DNA of 64,000 nt from Cohnella lupini (GTDB lineage: Bacteria; Bacillota; Bacilli; Paenibacillales; Paenibacillaceae). This document shows, one piece after another, positions 61,784 through 64,000 of this stretch. The DNA lies in assembly GCF_003386205.1 (NCBI RefSeq), contig NZ_QRDY01000015.1, forward strand, positions 59,037 to 123,036, given 5' to 3'. Position 1 is the stretch's first letter; each line of letters opens with the position of its first letter. The notes beneath the pieces are model-generated. The model did no database searches, had not been told where the DNA came from, and saw only the letters and a program-made list of their open reading frames with translations. Made by a program: the position numbers and the translations under genes.

Positions 61784-62658
61784 TTACTTTTTCACGATAG
61801 GAATCCATACCTCGCAGCGGTAATCTTCGGAAGTCGTGTCGCCCGGAGGATAGGCTTCGATCTCCGGAGCGCCGGAGTGCTCGTATCCCGTCGCGGGAAA
61901 CCACTCTTGGTAAATTCGGGCGAACACGCCTTGAATGGATCCGGGCAAAGCGCCCTCGCAAGGAAAGATCGCCCAAGTGGCGACGGGCACCGTACTAGCG
62001 GAGAAACCTTCCCCCAGCGCATCGAGCTTTGCCGAATCGGCCGCGCAGCCTATCATGTAGTTGAATGCTTCCATGTTCGGTTTGGTGTCCAGGATCACCG
62101 CGAGCAACCGATCGTCGTCGCCGATGGCGCTTAGCTTGGGGATCGTCCCGTCCGCATGGCTTTGCGCCCAAAACTTCGGAATTTCGCGCATGTGCTCATT
62201 GTCGACGCAGCTGACCGGGAACGACTTGCCGACAACCTCGAAAGCTTCTTTTTCCTCGATTCGATAGTCCATATCCTTCTCTCCCTTCAGCGATAGGTGG
62301 AAACTGATGCGGGGAAAGGCCTTCAGGCTCGCGCCCGACAATTTCGCCTCGGATGGGGCGATCCCGTGGATCTTGCGGAAAGCCTTAGAGAACGACTCGG
62401 GGGAATCGTAGCCGTATTTCAGCGCCACGTCCAACACCCTGGCATTCGACATCGCCAATTCCTGCGCGCTAACGTGAGCTTGCGCTTGCGCATATACTCG
62501 GCCACCGTCATTCCGGTCAACATCTGGAACATCCGTTGAAAATGAAACGGGGACGAATAAGCCGCTTTGGCGAGTTCTTCGATATCCAGACGTTCTTCCA
62601 TTTTCCTCTCCATCAGATCCAGCGCTTCTTTCATCCGAGTGAACCCATCCAACCGCAT
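61784..62658 (-). pseudogene. AraC-GyrI-type regulator, frameshifted
   Basis: Two frames make one protein. Codons from ATG 62658 give the AraC head (MRLDGFTRMKEALDLMERKM, EELAKAAYSSPFHFQRMFQM, AEYMRKRKLTLA). The rest (AQELAMSNARVLDVALKYGY, DSPESFSKAFRKIHGIAPSE, then a GyrI-like effector domain DYRIEEKEAFEVVGKSFPVS ... YRCEVWIPIVKK) is in the next frame. The junction lies near 62464-62472, where one missing base in a GCGC stretch explains the shift. Either a recent inactivation or a sequencing error. Intact relatives (Rob/YdeP-like) regulate drug response genes. Confidence 0.85.
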
Positions 62659-62767
62659 CTCCGCCCTTCGTATACGATCGTATCATCTATCACCCGTGCC
62701 GACCTGTCATTGCGTGCTTATCTCGAACAGGTCGGGGGGAGGAATAAGTTGGATAAACTTGTCTTCT

Positions 62768-62796
62768 TTGTCCGGCATTTGTGCATAATATATGAT
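62768..62796 (+). promoter_or_regulatory. Promoter of the Bax-inhibitor-1 gene
   Basis: TTGTCC (62768-62773), 17-nt spacer, TATGAT (62791-62796). Confidence 0.6.
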
Positions 62797-62833
62797 AATA
62801 TCAATATCAAATCTTAGATGAGGTGATCTCCCC

Positions 62834-63574
62834 TTGATAGGTCGTAGCGGCAACCCGACATTGAACGAAAAATCATTCGAAAGAACAGGGCATCATTCCG
62901 GACGCGATGTCATGACGATCGAAGGAACGGTTAACAAATCTTTCATTATGCTTGCCTTGCTCTTGGGGGGCGCGTTCGTGACCTGGTCGCAATTCTTCGA
63001 CGAGCGTAACGTAATGCCCTATGCCATAGGCGGGGCGATAGGCGGATTCATCCTGGCGTTGATTATCAGCTTCAAGCCTAAGGCTGCTCCCTATTTGGTG
63101 CCGATATACGCGGTTCTCGAAGGCGTATTCCTCGGTGCGATCTCCGCGAATTACGAATCTCTATATCAGGGTATCACGATGCAGGCTACATTGCTTACGA
63201 TAGGCGTGTTCATTGCGCTGTTGCTTGCCTACAAGACAAGGATAATCAAGGCGACGGAGAACTTCAAGCTAGGAGTAATCGCCGCGACTGGCGGCGTTAT
63301 GCTTGTCTACCTGCTCAGTTTCATTCTTGGAATGTTCGGCGTCACGGTGCCCTATCTTCATGACAATAGCTTGATCGGCATCGGCATATCGCTCGTGATC
63401 GTTATCATCGCCGCGCTTAACCTCGTATTGGATTTTGATTTCATCGAGCGCGGTTCGCAGCAAGGCGCCCCGAAATATATGGAGTGGTACGGCGCTTTCG
63501 GATTGATGGTCACTTTGATCTGGTTGTACTTGGAGATGCTGCGCCTGCTTTCGAAGCTGGCGAGCAGGGATTAA
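62834..63574 (+). CDS. Bax inhibitor-1/YccA-family membrane protein
   Basis: 246 residues, seven TM helices (FIMLALLLGGAFVTW, PYAIGGAIGGFILALIISF and onward) with the family segments YAVLEGVFLGAISANYE, LDFDFIERGSQQGAPKYMEW and GLMVTLIWLYLEMLRLL. Bacterial homologues such as BsYetJ are pH-sensitive calcium leak channels; the paired Asp residues in the LDFDFIE region fit. TTG 62834 is used, with GAGGTGATC about 8 nt upstream. Single gene with a strong terminator. Confidence 0.93.
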   Translation: MIGRSGNPTLNEKSFERTGHHSGRDVMTIEGTVNKSFIMLALLLGGAFVTWSQFFDERNVMPYAIGGAIGGFILALIISFKPKAAPYLVPIYAVLEGVFLGAISANYESLYQGITMQATLLTIGVFIALLLAYKTRIIKATENFKLGVIAATGGVMLVYLLSFILGMFGVTVPYLHDNSLIGIGISLVIVIIAALNLVLDFDFIERGSQQGAPKYMEWYGAFGLMVTLIWLYLEMLRLLSKLASRD

Positions 63575-63603
63575 ATTTATCGCGTTTTTGGTGACTGCAA
63601 GTC

Positions 63604-63637
63604 AAAAAAGGACCCGGACGATCCCGGGTCCTTTTTT
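63604..63637 (+). terminator. Terminator of the Bax-inhibitor-1 gene
   Basis: Perfect 14-bp stem AAAAAAGGACCCGG/CCGGGTCCTTTTTT (63604-63617 with 63624-63637). Confidence 0.9.
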
Positions 63638-63690
63638 GTTACTTTTAGATAGTAAATTAATGGACTCTTTATACTCATCTGATAGCTTTT

Positions 63691-63861
63691 GGTGGGTGGC
63701 ATCGATTTATAATACGATGTTTTTCAAGGTATTTTCGGAATAAGTTCAAGAATTGAGTTGGATAAAGATGTTTTTCATTACTATTGGTGTCCTTTTGTTC
63801 TATTCCTTACCTAAATACGACCTATAGTGATGTTCTGCATCCTACTTTGATTGCAAAAGTG
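63691..63861. repeat. Copy B of the dispersed non-coding repeat
   Basis: 63711-63861 matches 1930-2080 without gaps (about 130 of 151 identical), with weaker similarity back to about 63691. It sits between the Bax-inhibitor-1 terminator and the partial gene at the window edge. Confidence 0.85.
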
Positions 63862-63909
63862 GTAGCGTCAAGAAGTATGTGTAGTAGGATTATCCAGCGG
63901 GAAACTTAG

Positions 63910-64000
63910 TTAGTTTGTGGAGGGGGAATTCCCTCGGGCATAACGTTCAATGTACATCTTCTCAAACACGGTTTTAGTATCGGGGTCTGCAAATCCACGT
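63910..64000 (-). CDS. C-terminal fragment of an unrecognised gene (cut by window edge)
   Basis: On the minus strand the last 91 nt read RGFADPDTKTVFEKMYIERY followed by ARGNSPSTN and a TAA stop at 63912-63910. Codon choice and charge pattern look coding, but too little is visible to name a family. The dispersed repeat copy B lies just downstream of its stop. Confidence 0.4.
   Translation of the reverse strand, partial: RGFADPDTKTVFEKMYIERYARGNSPSTN

Noticed and set aside
63711..63861. Reading the dispersed repeat as a protein fragment (minus strand, ...FLNLFRKYLEKHRI...)
   Set aside because: The same frame has a stop codon in copy A, and substitutions do not favour third codon positions.
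1..64000. tRNA, rRNA, CRISPR array, prophage or riboswitch
   Set aside because: No cloverleaf, rRNA segment, regularly spaced repeat array, phage structural gene or recognised riboswitch core was seen by eye; a computational scan could still find a small RNA.

Overview
The window looks like a chromosomal segment of a spore-former-type Firmicute in the Paenibacillaceae (Cohnella/Paenibacillus-like). The reasons are moderately high GC with strong AGGAGG-type ribosome binding sites, frequent TTG and GTG starts, a lipoprotein/permease/YesM/YesN sugar-uptake locus, S-layer-homology (SLH) proteins, HelD, and an IS1182 element. No rRNA or tRNA gene, CRISPR array or prophage was seen. The left edge cuts a PAP2 phosphatase/SLH gene and the right edge cuts the tail of an unrecognised minus-strand gene.

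Layout. 1-10.1 kb: SLH-anchored surface phosphatase, then a CUT1 carbohydrate ABC locus (two permeases, lipoprotein, sensor kinase, AraC-type regulator, second lipoprotein). 10.3-17.7 kb: aldo/keto reductase, free methionine sulfoxide reductase, an ECF sigma/anti-sigma pair, pgi and glpX (hexose-phosphate metabolism) and a GNAT acetyltransferase. 17.8-29.7 kb: two secreted paralogues built from 124-residue SLH-like repeats, each behind the same ECF-type promoter, flanking HelD, an OatA-like acyltransferase, a double-kinase hybrid sensor and a membrane-bound XRE regulator. 29.7-36.9 kb: YdeI-like protein, an unknown two-gene module, XRE-cupin regulator, ABC exporter, MFS pump and WYL regulator. 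36.9-38.6 kb: an intact IS1182-family element inserted in the WYL gene's terminator. 38.7-53 kb: mostly single metabolic and stress genes (sugar isomerase, acetyltransferases, MarR-LLM-flavin reductase operon, Ada, aldo/keto reductase, diguanylate cyclase, hydrolase, second LLM oxidoreductase with divergent TetR, SDR, UPF0303). 53-64 kb: SRPBCC and HNH proteins, an MFS pump behind a 12-codon leader ORF and an RBS-sequestering hairpin, a second YdeI-like protein, a large GH116 glycosidase, a DHA2 pump, Rrf2 regulator, a frameshifted AraC-GyrI regulator and a Bax-inhibitor-1 homologue.

The most informative signals are regulatory. They are: (i) leader peptide plus hairpin before the MFS pump at 54.5 kb, resembling antibiotic-type translational attenuation; (ii) one nearly identical 20-bp palindrome placed exactly 10 nt upstream of the -10 box of two genes 29 kb apart; (iii) matching GGAACC-N16-CGTCTA promoters before both SLH-repeat paralogues; (iv) a cluster of 23-bp repeats upstream of the Rrf2 promoter; and (v) a 151-bp non-coding repeat, about 86% identical, near both ends of the window. 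All functional links are inferred from sequence read by eye; no database search was run.
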